Positions 19,383 through 28,320 are shown, numbered from the stretch's first letter. The stretch is 64,000 nt of DNA from DASUPK01 sp963815045 (GCA_963815045.1 CAWFET010000002.1:992001-1056000); one strand, 5' to 3'. Made by a program: numbers and translations. The notes: generated from the letters alone by a model not told the origin.

Positions 19383-20645
19383 ATGGCCCGCATCCTGCTC
19401 GGGGTGAGTGGTGGCATCGCGGCTTACAAGTCGCTCGAGTTGGCGCGCCTCGCCACCAAGGAGGGGCACGCCGTCCGCGTCCTGATGACCCCGGCCGCGG
19501 AGCGTTTCGTCGGCCCGGCCTCATTCGAGGGGATCACCGGCGCGCCCGTGCTCAGTGACGAGTTCGAGCGTGATCCGGCGCGCGGCGCCTTCCCCGGCGA
19601 TCCGGCCCCCGATCACGATCCGATCGGTCACCTCGAGGTGGTCGCGAACGCCGACGCGTATCTGATCGCTCCCGCCTCCGCCAACACGATCGCGAAGCTC
19701 GCGGCCGGGATCGCGGACTCGATGGTCACCACCTCGTTCCTCGCCTGCTCTGCACCGCGGCTCGTGGCGCCGGCCATGAACGACCGGATGTACCGCGATG
19801 CCGCGACCCAGGCCAACCTGGCCACACTCCGGCAGCGCGGGATCACCGTGATCGAGCCGGAGGAGGGCGCGCTCGCCTCCCGTGGGGAGCATGGCGTCGG
19901 GCGGCTGCCCGAGCCGCGCGCGCTGCTCGACGCGATCGAGCATGCCGCCCCCGGGCCGATCGGGCCGTGGGACGGACTCCGCGTGCTGGTGTCCGCCGGT
20001 GGCACCCGCGAGCCGATCGACCCCGTGCGCTTCATCGGCAACCGCTCCTCAGGCCGCATGGGCCTCGCGATCGCCGAGCGGGCCGCCCGGCGCGGGGCGG
20101 AGGTCACCCTCGTCGCCGCCAACGTCTCACTGCCCGCCGCGCCCGGCGTCAGGAGGGTGGACGTCGAGACGGCGTCCGAGCTCGCCGGGGCACTCGGCCG
20201 CGAGTTCGACTCCACCGACGTGCTGGTGATGGCGGCCGCCCCGGCCGACTTCCGTCCCCGGACCGCGGCCGGCGAGAAGATCCACCGCGAGGGAAGCGGT
20301 GGCATGGAGCTGAACCTGGAGCCGACGGAGGACATCCTCGCCGGGCTTTCCTCGAACCGGCGCGAGGACCAGACGATCGTCGGCTTCGCGGCCGAGACCG
20401 ATCACGATCCGGGGCGCGCGCGGGAGAAGCTCGAGCGCAAGGGTGCCGATGCGATCGTCTTCAACGACGTCTCCCGCTCCGAGATCGGTTTCGAGAGCAC
20501 TGAGAACGAGGTCGTGATCGTGGAGCCCTCGGGTGAGCACCCCGTTCCGCTCGCCTCCAAGGAACAGGTCGCCGACGCCATTCTCGATCGCATCGACTCC
20601 ATTCGGTCGGGGCACGCCGGCCGGCGGGCTCGCACCCAGGACTAG
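19383..20645 (+). CDS. coaBC: Bifunctional phosphopantothenoylcysteine decarboxylase / phosphopantothenate-cysteine ligase
   Basis: Performs two steps of coenzyme A synthesis. The N-terminal flavoprotein CoaC domain (GVSGGIAAYKS, PASANTIAKLA, PAMNDRMY) decarboxylates, and the C-terminal CoaB domain joins cysteine to phosphopantothenate (VSAGGTREPIDPVRFIGNRSSG). It has 420 residues from ATG 19383, which has AGGAGG upstream at 19373-19378. A GTG at 19380 is the alternative. CoaBC also carries a short insert (ERDPARGAFPGDPAPDHDP) in the CoaC domain that looks charged and flexible. Confidence 0.95.
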   Translation: MARILLGVSGGIAAYKSLELARLATKEGHAVRVLMTPAAERFVGPASFEGITGAPVLSDEFERDPARGAFPGDPAPDHDPIGHLEVVANADAYLIAPASANTIAKLAAGIADSMVTTSFLACSAPRLVAPAMNDRMYRDAATQANLATLRQRGITVIEPEEGALASRGEHGVGRLPEPRALLDAIEHAAPGPIGPWDGLRVLVSAGGTREPIDPVRFIGNRSSGRMGLAIAERAARRGAEVTLVAANVSLPAAPGVRRVDVETASELAGALGREFDSTDVLVMAAAPADFRPRTAAGEKIHREGSGGMELNLEPTEDILAGLSSNRREDQTIVGFAAETDHDPGRAREKLERKGADAIVFNDVSRSEIGFESTENEVVIVEPSGEHPVPLASKEQVADAILDRIDSIRSGHAGRRARTQD

Positions 20646-20696
20646 CGTTCGCGACCGCCCCGCCGAGTGGGTTGCGCGCCCGCCTAAACTGGGTTC

Positions 20697-21083
20697 ATGG
20701 CCCAGGACGAGCGCACATCGCAGAGCGAGTCTCTCTACTCCCTATATAGGAGGGGGATGGAGCTGCTCGAGGAGGGCGACTTCGAGGAGGCGACCGTGCC
20801 CCTGAAGGAGGCCGCTCGCCAGGCGCCTGAGAAGAGCTCCGTCCGCGAGGCCCTCGGCCGTGCCCTCTTCCGCACCCGTCACTACGCCGAGGCCGCGACC
20901 GAGTTCGAGGCCGTGGTCGAGACGCACCCGGTCAACGACTACGCCCACTTCTGCCTGGGTCGCGCCCTCAGCAAGACGGGCGAGACGAGGCGCGCCCGTC
21001 ACCATCTGGCGCTGGCCTCGAACCTGAGGCCGGAGAGACGCGACTACCGCATCTACAGAGAGCGGCTCGCGGCGAGCGCTTGA
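20697..21083 (+). CDS. Small TPR-repeat protein
   Basis: A 128-residue soluble protein built of about three tetratricopeptide repeats. One is YRRGMELLEEGDFEEATVPL, the next spans ALGRALFRTRHYAEAATEFEA, and the third runs through HFCLGRALSKTGETRRARHH. Such proteins are scaffolds for protein contacts. The specific partner is unknown. TAAACT (20685-20690) ends 6 bases before the ATG, suggesting its own leaderless promoter. It precedes dtd by 25 bases. Confidence 0.82.
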   Translation: MAQDERTSQSESLYSLYRRGMELLEEGDFEEATVPLKEAARQAPEKSSVREALGRALFRTRHYAEAATEFEAVVETHPVNDYAHFCLGRALSKTGETRRARHHLALASNLRPERRDYRIYRERLAASA

Positions 21084-21108
21084 GGGCCGGCGAGCGCGAA
21101 GCGCGAAG

Positions 21109-21525
21109 TTGAAGGCCTTGGTCCAGCGCGTCAGCCAGGCGGCTGTCGACGTCGAGGGGGAGAGGGTGGCCCAGATCGGGCCGGGGATGCTGGTTCTGCT
21201 CGGCGTCTCGCGTGACGACGCCGAGGCCGAGGCCGACCGCCTCGCCGAGAAGGTCCGCGCCCTGCGCATCTTCGACGACGCCGAGGGGAGAATGAACGAG
21301 CCGCTGGGCGACCGCGAGATCCTCTGCGTCAGCCAGTTCACCCTCTACGGCGACACGAAGAAGGGAACGCGCCCGAGCTACATCCAGGCCGCGCCAGGGG
21401 ACCAGGCGGAGCCGCTCTATGACCGGTTCTGCGAGCGGGCCGGCGCCAAGAAGGGCGTCTTCGGGGCCTGCATGGGCGTGGCTCTGATCAACGACGGGCC
21501 GGTCACCGTGATGCTCGAGGTCTAG
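21109..21525 (+). CDS. dtd: D-aminoacyl-tRNA deacylase
   Basis: Removes D-amino acids mischarged on tRNA. The 138-residue protein has the typical start KALVQRVSQAAVDV, the catalytic SQFTLYGD motif and the C-terminal NDGPVTVMLE, whose Thr and Gly/Pro motif forms the chiral site. The start codon is TTG at 21109, supported by alignment of the conserved N terminus. Confidence 0.95.
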   Translation: MKALVQRVSQAAVDVEGERVAQIGPGMLVLLGVSRDDAEAEADRLAEKVRALRIFDDAEGRMNEPLGDREILCVSQFTLYGDTKKGTRPSYIQAAPGDQAEPLYDRFCERAGAKKGVFGACMGVALINDGPVTVMLEV

Positions 21526-21574
21526 CCGGACGCATGGTTGACCAGGTGCGTGGAGGCGAATAGGTTTCACCATT

Positions 21575-22546
21575 GTGAGACAGGCGCGAAACGCGATCGT
21601 GCTGGTGGCGATGACGGCGTCCCTGGGCCTGGCCATGCCGGCCGTCAGTGGGGCCGCTGCGCCGAAGACGATCACCGTAGCCGCGGCCACTCCGCAGGTC
21701 GGCAACTGCTGGCCGTTCGACGAGGCCTCCGCAAGCGCCGATCTCTGGACCCCCTACTTCGGCTTCGTCTACAGGAACATTCCGGCATTCGACCTGAAGC
21801 CGGGAGACACCCTCGCGTTTGACACAGGTGTCGTGAACGACCACGACATCCAGCTCGACATCGCACTCGCGGCAACCACGACGAACGGCGGGGATGTGAA
21901 CGCCGGCGCCTTCACCACAGTCGTCCACAATTCGCAGACGCCGACCAGCCCGCGTGGCGATGACATCCCGAACAACTATGAACTTGGATTCGTCTCGCAG
22001 GCGGCGTTCAATTTTGCGGGCGGAGGCCTGATCATCCGGGTCTCCAACCCGGGGACGAGCTTCCTCGCGGACGACACCTGCGACGGTCAGCTGGTCGGTG
22101 ACGGTGACGGCGACGCGAACAACTTCTTCGTCAAACGAGTCTTCACCGATCCGGACGGCATGGCCCCTTGGGCCGCTGAGGACAACGGGCCGATCGGTCA
22201 ATTCCGCCTGACCCTGCAACCGGAATCGAACGCCGTCACCTTCGGCAAGCTCAAGCGAAACAAGAAGAAGGGAACCGCGCTCCTGCCCGTCAACGTCCCG
22301 GGTCGCGGCACGCTCGCGCTCAAGGGCAAGGGCGTCAAGGCGGTTCCAGCGGAGGCGAGCGTGAGCACCACGGGGCAGAGCACGGTCAAGCTGGCCATTC
22401 GCGCCAAGGGCAAGGCCCGCAAGCGGCTTGTCGAGACAGGGAAGACAAAGCTGAAGGCGGCCGTCACCTTCACGCCGACGAGCGACCCTGCGAGTCCTCC
22501 GGCCACCCGGTCCGTCAAGGTCAAGTTGCTGAAGACGCTGGGCTGA
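21575..22546 (+). CDS. Secreted protein of unknown function with basic C-terminal beta domain
   Basis: A 323-residue protein with a signal peptide (IVLVAMTASLGLAMPAVSGA). The region 40-220 is acidic, rich in Asp/Asn/Gly and probably beta. The C-terminal third (FGKLKRNKKKGTALLPVNVPG, then KGKARKRLV and the VKVKLLKTL end) is a Lys-rich repeat-like beta domain. This kind of tail occurs in many secreted Solirubrobacterales-type proteins and may contact the cell wall; that role is a guess. The start is GTG at 21575, 8 bases after TAGGTT (21561-21566). Confidence 0.7.
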   Translation: MRQARNAIVLVAMTASLGLAMPAVSGAAAPKTITVAAATPQVGNCWPFDEASASADLWTPYFGFVYRNIPAFDLKPGDTLAFDTGVVNDHDIQLDIALAATTTNGGDVNAGAFTTVVHNSQTPTSPRGDDIPNNYELGFVSQAAFNFAGGGLIIRVSNPGTSFLADDTCDGQLVGDGDGDANNFFVKRVFTDPDGMAPWAAEDNGPIGQFRLTLQPESNAVTFGKLKRNKKKGTALLPVNVPGRGTLALKGKGVKAVPAEASVSTTGQSTVKLAIRAKGKARKRLVETGKTKLKAAVTFTPTSDPASPPATRSVKVKLLKTLG

Positions 22547-22576
22547 GGGCCGCCCTGCGAAGTCGGCAGCGTGCCC

Positions 22577-22605
22577 TTCGCACGTGCGTGAGCCGGGGCT
22601 ATACT
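22577..22605 (+). promoter_or_regulatory. Promoter of the rimP-nusA-infB operon
   Basis: TTCGCA (22577-22582) and TATACT (22600-22605) form -35 and -10 boxes 17 bases apart, the best sigma70-type promoter I see in the window. Unlike most genes here, transcription would begin about 70 bases before the first gene, leaving a structured leader. Confidence 0.75.
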
Positions 22606-22615
22606 CGCCTCGGAA

Positions 22616-22670
22616 CCTTTTTTCGCACCTAACCGCGGGTCGAAAGGTGGGCGAGCGCCCGCCTTTTTTT
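22616..22670 (+). terminator. Attenuator-like terminator in the rimP leader
   Basis: Just before rimP, GGTGGG (22646-22651) pairs with CCCGCC (22658-22663) around the loop CGAGCG, followed by seven T (22664-22670). An upstream hairpin can form between CCTTT (22616-22620) and AAAGG (22643-22647), extended by CG/CG and ACC/GGT. It shares two bases with the terminator. The terminator lies between the operon promoter and its first gene, so it can only act as an attenuator. Confidence 0.65.
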
Positions 22671-22680
22671 GGGCCTTCAT

Positions 22681-23121
22681 ATGGATACAGAACTCACACA
22701 ACTACAAGAGAAGATCGAGGACCGGCTGGCTGCTGAGCAGCCCGACGTCGAGCTGCTCACGCTCGAGCGGCCCGCCGCAGAGCGGTTGCGGCTCGTCATC
22801 GATCGGCCCAGCGGAGTGGACATCGCGCTGTGCGAGAGCGTCACCGGCTCGCTCCGCGACCTGCTCGAGGACTGGTCGCTGGAGGTTTCCTCGCCAGGCC
22901 CCGAGCGTCCCCTGACGAAGCCCGAGCACTACCGCCAGTTCCTTGGCAACCGCGTCCGCGTCAAGACGAGCAAGGAGATCGCGGGCCGGAGCAGCTTCAC
23001 CGGCACGCTGACCGCGGCCGATGACGAGCGCCTCAGCGTCGAGGCCCCGGATGGCGCGGTCACCATCCCACTGCAAAGCGTTCGCCGTTCAAATCTTGTC
23101 CCGGAGGAGGAGGTCGCATGA
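22681..23121 (+). CDS. rimP: Ribosome maturation factor RimP
   Basis: A 146-residue 30S maturation factor that associates with free 30S subunits. The N-terminal RimP domain ends in DWSLEVSSPGPERPL, the family signature (EVSSPG..RPL), followed by the SH3-like C-terminal domain with GNRVRVKT. ATG 22681 is chosen; an upstream in-frame TTG at 22669 lies inside the terminator T-run and is rejected. It heads the conserved rimP-nusA-infB operon. Confidence 0.93.
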   Translation: MDTELTQLQEKIEDRLAAEQPDVELLTLERPAAERLRLVIDRPSGVDIALCESVTGSLRDLLEDWSLEVSSPGPERPLTKPEHYRQFLGNRVRVKTSKEIAGRSSFTGTLTAADDERLSVEAPDGAVTIPLQSVRRSNLVPEEEVA

Positions 23122-24842
23122 CCCAGGAGATCGTCGATGCCGTGAAGATGCTCGAGCAGGAGAAGGGCATCGCCGCGGACACGCTGATGGATGCCCTGCA
23201 GGACGCCCTGCTCTCGGCCTACAAGAAGACCCCGGGCTCCGCGAAGTACGCGAAGGTCGAGCTCGACCACTCGAGCGCCGACTTCCGCGTCTACGAGCTG
23301 GTCGTCCCCGAGGACCTCGAGAAGACACTGCTCGACGAGCAGTTCGAGGAGCAGCTGCAGGCTGCCGAGGCAGCCGAGGCCGCCGGCGAGCCGGTGCCCG
23401 AGATCCAGACCGCCGGGCCCACGATCGACCCCGAGACGGGTGAGCGCCGCGAGGCCGAGGAGGAGGAGCTCGAGCCGGAGCGCCTCGAGCCCTACATGGA
23501 CAAGATCAAGACCCAGGACGTGACGCCCGACGACTTCGGGCGCATCGCCGCCCAGACGGCCAAGCAGGTGATCCTCCAGCGGATCCGCGAGGCCGAGCGG
23601 GGCATGATGTTCGAGGAGTACAAGGACCGCGTCGGCGAGCTGGTCACCGGGATCATCCAGCAGTCCGACAACCGCTACACGCTGGTCCAGCTCCGCGAGC
23701 GCGTCGAGGCGCTGCTGCCTCGCTCCGAGCAGGTCTACAACGAGCGCTACGACCACGGCATGCGCGTCAAGGCCGTGATCACCGATGTCTCGGCCGACAC
23801 CAAGGGCCCGAGCATCGTCGTCTCGCGCCGCAACTCGGAGCTGATCAAGAAGCTCTTCGAGCTCGAGGTCCCCGAGATCGCCGACAAGCTGGTGGAGATC
23901 ACCGGCGTCGCCCGTGAGCCCGGCTGGCGTTCGAAGATCGCCGTCGTCTCTCACGCCGATGGGGTCGATCCGGTGGGCGCCTGCGTCGGGCCGCGAGGAT
24001 CACGAGTGCGCATGGTCGTCTCCGAGCTGCGCGGCGAGAAGATCGACATCATTCCCTACAACGAGGAGCCCGCCCGCTTCGTGGCGAAGGCGCTCTCCCC
24101 GGCCCGCGTCCGTGAGGTGCTCGTCGACGACGAGACCAAGGAGGCGACGGTCATCGTCCCGGACGACCAGCTCTCGCTGGCGATCGGCCGCGACGGCCAG
24201 AACGCCCGCCTCGCAGCGCGCCTCACCGGCTGGAAGGTGGACATCACCTCCGAGACCGAGTTCGCGCAGCAGGAGGACGACATCGAGTACGAGGGCGAGG
24301 AGGCCGCCGACGGCCGCTGCATGGCCGTGATGACCACCGGCCGCCGGTGCCCGAACGCCGGACTGCAGGGCTCGCAGTTCTGCGGCCTGCCGCAGCATCA
24401 GGCGCTGTCCCGATTCAGCACGAACCAGGTCGCCGTGCTCAGCCCGCTCTCCGACGAGGAGGTCGCGACGCTCGCCAACTCCGACGCGAACGAGGGCGAG
24501 GTGAAGGCGATCGTCGAGAAGGCCGAGAGCCAGTTCGACGAGAACGCCGAGCCCGAGCCCGAGGCCGAGGCTGAAGAGGCCGAGGAGGCCCCCGAGGTGA
24601 CCTCCGAGGAGACGGAGGAAGCCGAGGAGGCGGAGGAAGCCGAGGAGTCCGTGCCCGACGAGGGCGAGGAGGCCGAGGGGCCCGAGCAGAACCTGGAGCC
24701 GGAGTCAGATGGCGAGAACGCCCAGGGCGGCTCGACCGAGGCGTCCGAGGACGGCGATGCGCCCGAGGCCGAGGAGCCGGCCGCCGAGGAGCCCGAGGCC
24801 GAGGAGCCAGTGGCCGCCGGTGAGGAGCAGACGACCGAGTAG
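23118..24842 (+). CDS. nusA: Transcription factor NusA with extra Cys-rich module and long acidic tail
   Basis: Controls pausing, termination and antitermination by RNA polymerase. The 574-residue protein has the N-terminal RNAP-binding domain, an S1 domain (ERYDHGMRVKAVITDV) and two KH domains (VGACVGPRGSRV, then IGRDGQNARLAARLTGW). After residue ~390 comes an unusual module with Cys at GRCMAV, RRCPN and QFCGLPQHQ, reminiscent of small zinc-binding C-x-C-x-C-x-H motifs. The last ~100 residues are mostly Glu, Ala and Asp. The ATG has a strong GGAGGAGG. The ylxR gene usually found after nusA is absent. Confidence 0.95.
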   Translation: MTQEIVDAVKMLEQEKGIAADTLMDALQDALLSAYKKTPGSAKYAKVELDHSSADFRVYELVVPEDLEKTLLDEQFEEQLQAAEAAEAAGEPVPEIQTAGPTIDPETGERREAEEEELEPERLEPYMDKIKTQDVTPDDFGRIAAQTAKQVILQRIREAERGMMFEEYKDRVGELVTGIIQQSDNRYTLVQLRERVEALLPRSEQVYNERYDHGMRVKAVITDVSADTKGPSIVVSRRNSELIKKLFELEVPEIADKLVEITGVAREPGWRSKIAVVSHADGVDPVGACVGPRGSRVRMVVSELRGEKIDIIPYNEEPARFVAKALSPARVREVLVDDETKEATVIVPDDQLSLAIGRDGQNARLAARLTGWKVDITSETEFAQQEDDIEYEGEEAADGRCMAVMTTGRRCPNAGLQGSQFCGLPQHQALSRFSTNQVAVLSPLSDEEVATLANSDANEGEVKAIVEKAESQFDENAEPEPEAEAEEAEEAPEVTSEETEEAEEAEEAEESVPDEGEEAEGPEQNLEPESDGENAQGGSTEASEDGDAPEAEEPAAEEPEAEEPVAAGEEQTTE

Positions 24843-27079
24843 TGGCGAAGAAGCGCGTACACGAGATCGCCAAGGCCCAGGGCCTGACCAGCAAGGAGCT
24901 GCTTGCCAAGCTGAAGGCCGCCGGCGTTGAGGCCAAGGCCGCTCAGTCGAGCGTCGAGGAGTCCGATGCCCTCGCGGCCCTGAAGGGGTCCGGCGACAGC
25001 GGCTCGGCCGCAGCGACCGCGACCAAGACCGCGCCGAAGGCGCCCGCCGCCGAGAAGGCTGCCCCGAAGTCCGATGGGGCCCCCAAGGCGAAGGCCCAGC
25101 CGAAGGCCGCTGCGGGTGACGGTGCCTCCGCTGCGGCCCCCAAGGGACCGGCCAAGAAGCGCCGCCGCGTGGTGATCGACTCCCAGGCGGCGCGCCGAGA
25201 CCACATCGCCAAGACCCAGCCGCCGCCCCGGCCGCCCCGCCGCCGCGGCGGTCGCCGCCGGCGCCCGCTGCTGGAGGAGCCCAGCGACAGGGAGCTGAAG
25301 CAGCCCGAGGAGCAGCCGGCGATCAAGGTCAACTCCGGCGCCACGGTTCGCGAGGTCGCCGAGAGCCTCGGCCTGTCCGCCGCGGAGGTCATCAAGGCTT
25401 TGATGAAGGAGGGTCAGATGGCGACCCTGACCCAGACGCTCACCGACGAGTCCGTCGAGTCGATCGCCAAGGAGTTCGACCGCGAGATCGAGATCGTCAC
25501 CGCCGCCGACGAGGAGGTGGAGGCGGAGGTCGTCGAGGAGGACGAGCAGGGGGATCTCGTCGACCGCCCGCCGGTGGTCACGGTGATGGGCCACGTCGAC
25601 CACGGCAAGACCTCCCTGCTCGACGCCATCCGCCAGACGGAGGTCGCGGCGGGCGAGGCCGGTGGGATCACCCAGCACATCGGCGCGTACCAGGTGAATC
25701 ACGACGGAAAGAAGCTCACCTTTCTCGACACGCCGGGCCACGAGGCCTTCACCGCCATGCGCGCCCGCGGTGCCAGCGTCACCGACGTCGCGGTGATCGT
25801 CGTGGCCGCCGACGACGGCGTCATGCCGCAGACCGTGGAGGCGATCGACCATGCGCGCGCCGCCGGAGTCCCGATCCTGGTCGCGGTCAACAAGGTCGAC
25901 AAGGAGGGCGCGGATCCGAATCGCGTCCGCACCGAGCTTGCGCAGCAGGATCTGAATCCAGAGGAGTGGGGCGGCGACACCGTCTACGCCGATGTCTCGG
26001 CGAAGACCAAGGACGGCCTCGACAACCTGCTCGAGATGATCACCCTGGTCACGGACCTCGAGGAGCTGGGGGCCAACCCGAACGTTCCCGCGTCCGGCAC
26101 CGTGGTTGAGGCGGAGCTCGATCCGGGCCGCGGGCCGGTCACCGGTGTCCTGGTGCAGCGCGGAACCCTTCGGATCGGCGACGCGGTGGTCGCCGGGCCG
26201 GTCTGGGGCAAGGTGCGCGCGATGCTCGACGACAAGGGCGAGCGCGTCCAGGAGGCCACTCCGGGAACTCCCGTCGAGGTCCTCGGCTTTGACGGAGTCA
26301 GCGAAGCCGGCGAGCGCGTCCAGGTCGTCGAGAACGAGCGCAAGGCGCGTTCGCTCGCGCAGGAGCGCGAGACCCGTCTCAAGACCGAGCAGCTCGCCCG
26401 TCGCCAGGCCCGCAAGGTCACCCTCGAGGAGGTCTTCCAGAGGGCCAGCGAGGGCCAGCTCAAGGAGCTCAACATCGTGCTCAAGGCAGACGTCTCCGGA
26501 TCCCTGGAGGCGCTCCAGGACGAGATCGCGAAGCTGCCGCAGGAGCAGGTCCCGGTCAACGTCATCCACGCCCAGACCGGGGGGATCAACGAGTCCGACG
26601 TGATGCTGGCAGCCGCCTCCGACGCGGTGATCATCGGCTTCAACGTCCGGCCGCTCTCGGACGCCCGCCGGGCAGCCGAGCAGGAGGGCATCGACATCCG
26701 CACGTACACCGTCATCTACAAGGTGACCGAGGACCTGCGCGCCGCCATGGAGGGCCTGCTCGAGCCCGAGGAGGTCGAGGAGGCTCTCGGCCAGGCCGAG
26801 ATCAAGCAGACCTTCAAGGCTTCCCGTGTCGGCACGATCGCCGGCTGTCAGGTCACCGACGGCAAGGTCACCCGCAACGCCAACACCCGCCTGGTCCGCG
26901 ACGGAACCATCATCTGGACCGGCAAGGTCGGCTCACTGCGCCGCTTCAAGGACGACGTCGCCGAGGTCGAGGAGGGCCAGGAGTGCGGCATCGTGCTGGA
27001 GGGCTACGCCGACGTCAAGGAGGGCGACGTCCTGGAGTTCTTCGAGACGAAGCAGGTCGAGAAGACTCTCGAGTCGTAG
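24842..27079 (+). CDS. infB: Translation initiation factor IF-2
   Basis: The GTPase that brings initiator tRNA to the 30S subunit. The 745-residue protein has the IF2 N-terminal domain (KKRVHEIAKAQGLTSKELL), an Ala/Lys/Pro-rich linker and an Arg-rich patch. The G domain follows (GHVDHGKT near residue 250, DTPGHEAF, NKVDK), then domains II-IV ending in LEFFETKQVEKTLES. The start is GTG at 24842, sharing one base with the nusA TAG. Its own stop shares one base with the next GTG. Confidence 0.97.
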   Translation: MAKKRVHEIAKAQGLTSKELLAKLKAAGVEAKAAQSSVEESDALAALKGSGDSGSAAATATKTAPKAPAAEKAAPKSDGAPKAKAQPKAAAGDGASAAAPKGPAKKRRRVVIDSQAARRDHIAKTQPPPRPPRRRGGRRRRPLLEEPSDRELKQPEEQPAIKVNSGATVREVAESLGLSAAEVIKALMKEGQMATLTQTLTDESVESIAKEFDREIEIVTAADEEVEAEVVEEDEQGDLVDRPPVVTVMGHVDHGKTSLLDAIRQTEVAAGEAGGITQHIGAYQVNHDGKKLTFLDTPGHEAFTAMRARGASVTDVAVIVVAADDGVMPQTVEAIDHARAAGVPILVAVNKVDKEGADPNRVRTELAQQDLNPEEWGGDTVYADVSAKTKDGLDNLLEMITLVTDLEELGANPNVPASGTVVEAELDPGRGPVTGVLVQRGTLRIGDAVVAGPVWGKVRAMLDDKGERVQEATPGTPVEVLGFDGVSEAGERVQVVENERKARSLAQERETRLKTEQLARRQARKVTLEEVFQRASEGQLKELNIVLKADVSGSLEALQDEIAKLPQEQVPVNVIHAQTGGINESDVMLAAASDAVIIGFNVRPLSDARRAAEQEGIDIRTYTVIYKVTEDLRAAMEGLLEPEEVEEALGQAEIKQTFKASRVGTIAGCQVTDGKVTRNANTRLVRDGTIIWTGKVGSLRRFKDDVAEVEEGQECGIVLEGYADVKEGDVLEFFETKQVEKTLES

Positions 27080-28011
27080 TGCTCGCCTCCGGAGCTCGCC
27101 GGCTGGCTGGAGCTCTTGTCGTCACTGCGATCGGGCTTGCGCTCTCCCCGAGCACGGGCCTTGCGAAGGTCGCGGTCTCGACGGACCCGGGAACCCTCCC
27201 GAGCCTGCACGTCTCCGGCGATTCGGCACCGGATGCCCTGACGGTCTCGTTTGATCGCACGTCCGGCAAGCTCCTGATCTCGGCGCAGGGGATCTCGGAG
27301 AACACACGTGCCTGCACCGACAGCGGTGACTCGGTGAGCTGCACTCCTCCGACGGCGAGTCTCGGTCCGATTCACGCGGTGGTCGTGTTCAGCCTCTGGA
27401 CCGGGGACGACTCGGTGATCGTGGATGGGTCCGTGCCGGCGAATCTCTTCTTCAGCGAAGTCGGCTGGACCGGAAACGACACGATCATGGGTGGGCCGGA
27501 GTCCGACAGCGTCGACCCCGGCCCCGGCAGCGACCGGGTTTCGGGCGGCGCGGGGGAGGATGGCGTGAACTATGCGCAGCGAGTGACGCCGGTCTTCGCG
27601 TCTCTTGACGGATCGCCGAATTCGGGCAACGAGCTGGACGGCCCACCCGGAGCTCGCGACACGCTTGCCGCTGACATCGAGGGCATTCGTGGCGGCAACG
27701 CACCCGACCGCCTCGTCGGCAACGCGCTGGACAACCAGATCTTCGGGTTCAAGGGCAAGGATGTGCTGATCGGTCTCGGCGGCAACGACGACCTCGAGGG
27801 GGAGGACATGGCCGATCGCGTCTACGGCGGCACCGGGCGAGATCTCCTGATCGGCGACGGCCCCGGGGATTCGCTGTTCGGTGGTCGTGGAATCGATCGG
27901 ATCGACGCCAAGGACAAGAATCACGAGAAGGTGATCGACTGTGGCCCCGGCAACGATCGTCATGAGCGCGCCACCCGCGATGGAGGCGATCCACACCCCA
28001 TCAGCTGCTAG
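27079..28011 (+). CDS. Secreted RTX/hemolysin-type calcium-binding repeat protein
   Basis: A 310-residue exported protein: hydrophobic signal segment (LAGALVVTAIGLALSPSTGLA), then a beta domain, then Gly/Asp-rich nonapeptide repeats of GGxGxDxx type (GGPESDSVD, GGAGEDGVN, GLGGNDDLEGE, GGTGRDLLIGDG, GGRGIDRIDA). Such repeats bind Ca2+ outside the cell and fold as a beta-roll. The GTG at 27079 overlaps the infB TAG; the frame is open further upstream but there runs through infB. It is an odd passenger in a translation-factor operon. Function unknown. Confidence 0.85.
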   Translation: MLASGARRLAGALVVTAIGLALSPSTGLAKVAVSTDPGTLPSLHVSGDSAPDALTVSFDRTSGKLLISAQGISENTRACTDSGDSVSCTPPTASLGPIHAVVVFSLWTGDDSVIVDGSVPANLFFSEVGWTGNDTIMGGPESDSVDPGPGSDRVSGGAGEDGVNYAQRVTPVFASLDGSPNSGNELDGPPGARDTLAADIEGIRGGNAPDRLVGNALDNQIFGFKGKDVLIGLGGNDDLEGEDMADRVYGGTGRDLLIGDGPGDSLFGGRGIDRIDAKDKNHEKVIDCGPGNDRHERATRDGGDPHPISC

Positions 28012-28020
28012 AAGCGCGGT

Positions 28021-28320
28021 GTGACCGCCTTCGTCGAGATCATCGAGATTCGCCTGCATTTCGGCGATGTTCAGGACCTGAAGGGCAAGCGCAAGCTCCT
28101 CAAGTCGCTGAAGGATTCGCTCCGGCAGCGCTTCGGCGCGTCGGTCGCGGAGATCGAGGGGCATGACAAGTGGCAGCGCTCCACGTTGCTCTGCGCACTG
28201 GTCGGAGACGGCGGTGTCTCGGATCGCGCCGACGGTCTCGTTCGCTTCGTGGAGAGCCGCGTCCCCGATGGCTGCTCGTTCGAGCGGGACCTTCTCAGCC
28301 TGCGTGACATTCGAGACTGA
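28021..28320 (+). CDS. ylxP: DUF503 family protein (YlxP-like)
   Basis: A 99-residue protein of the DUF503/YlxP family, whose gene commonly lies between infB and rbfA in Gram-positives. Conserved elements are the LKGKRKLLKSLKDSLRQRF block and the AEIEGHDKWQRSTLLCALVG block, the latter with the family's WQR. A ferredoxin-like fold linked to ribosome biology is known for the family, but no firm activity is. The start is GTG at 28021, nine bases after the previous stop. Confidence 0.85.
   Translation: MTAFVEIIEIRLHFGDVQDLKGKRKLLKSLKDSLRQRFGASVAEIEGHDKWQRSTLLCALVGDGGVSDRADGLVRFVESRVPDGCSFERDLLSLRDIRD

Noticed and set aside
24398..26569. 723-codon open frame antisense to nusA and infB
   Set aside because: Low-complexity Gly/Leu/Ser-rich mirror of the Glu/Ala-rich NusA tail and IF-2 linker; no motif or ribosome-binding site.
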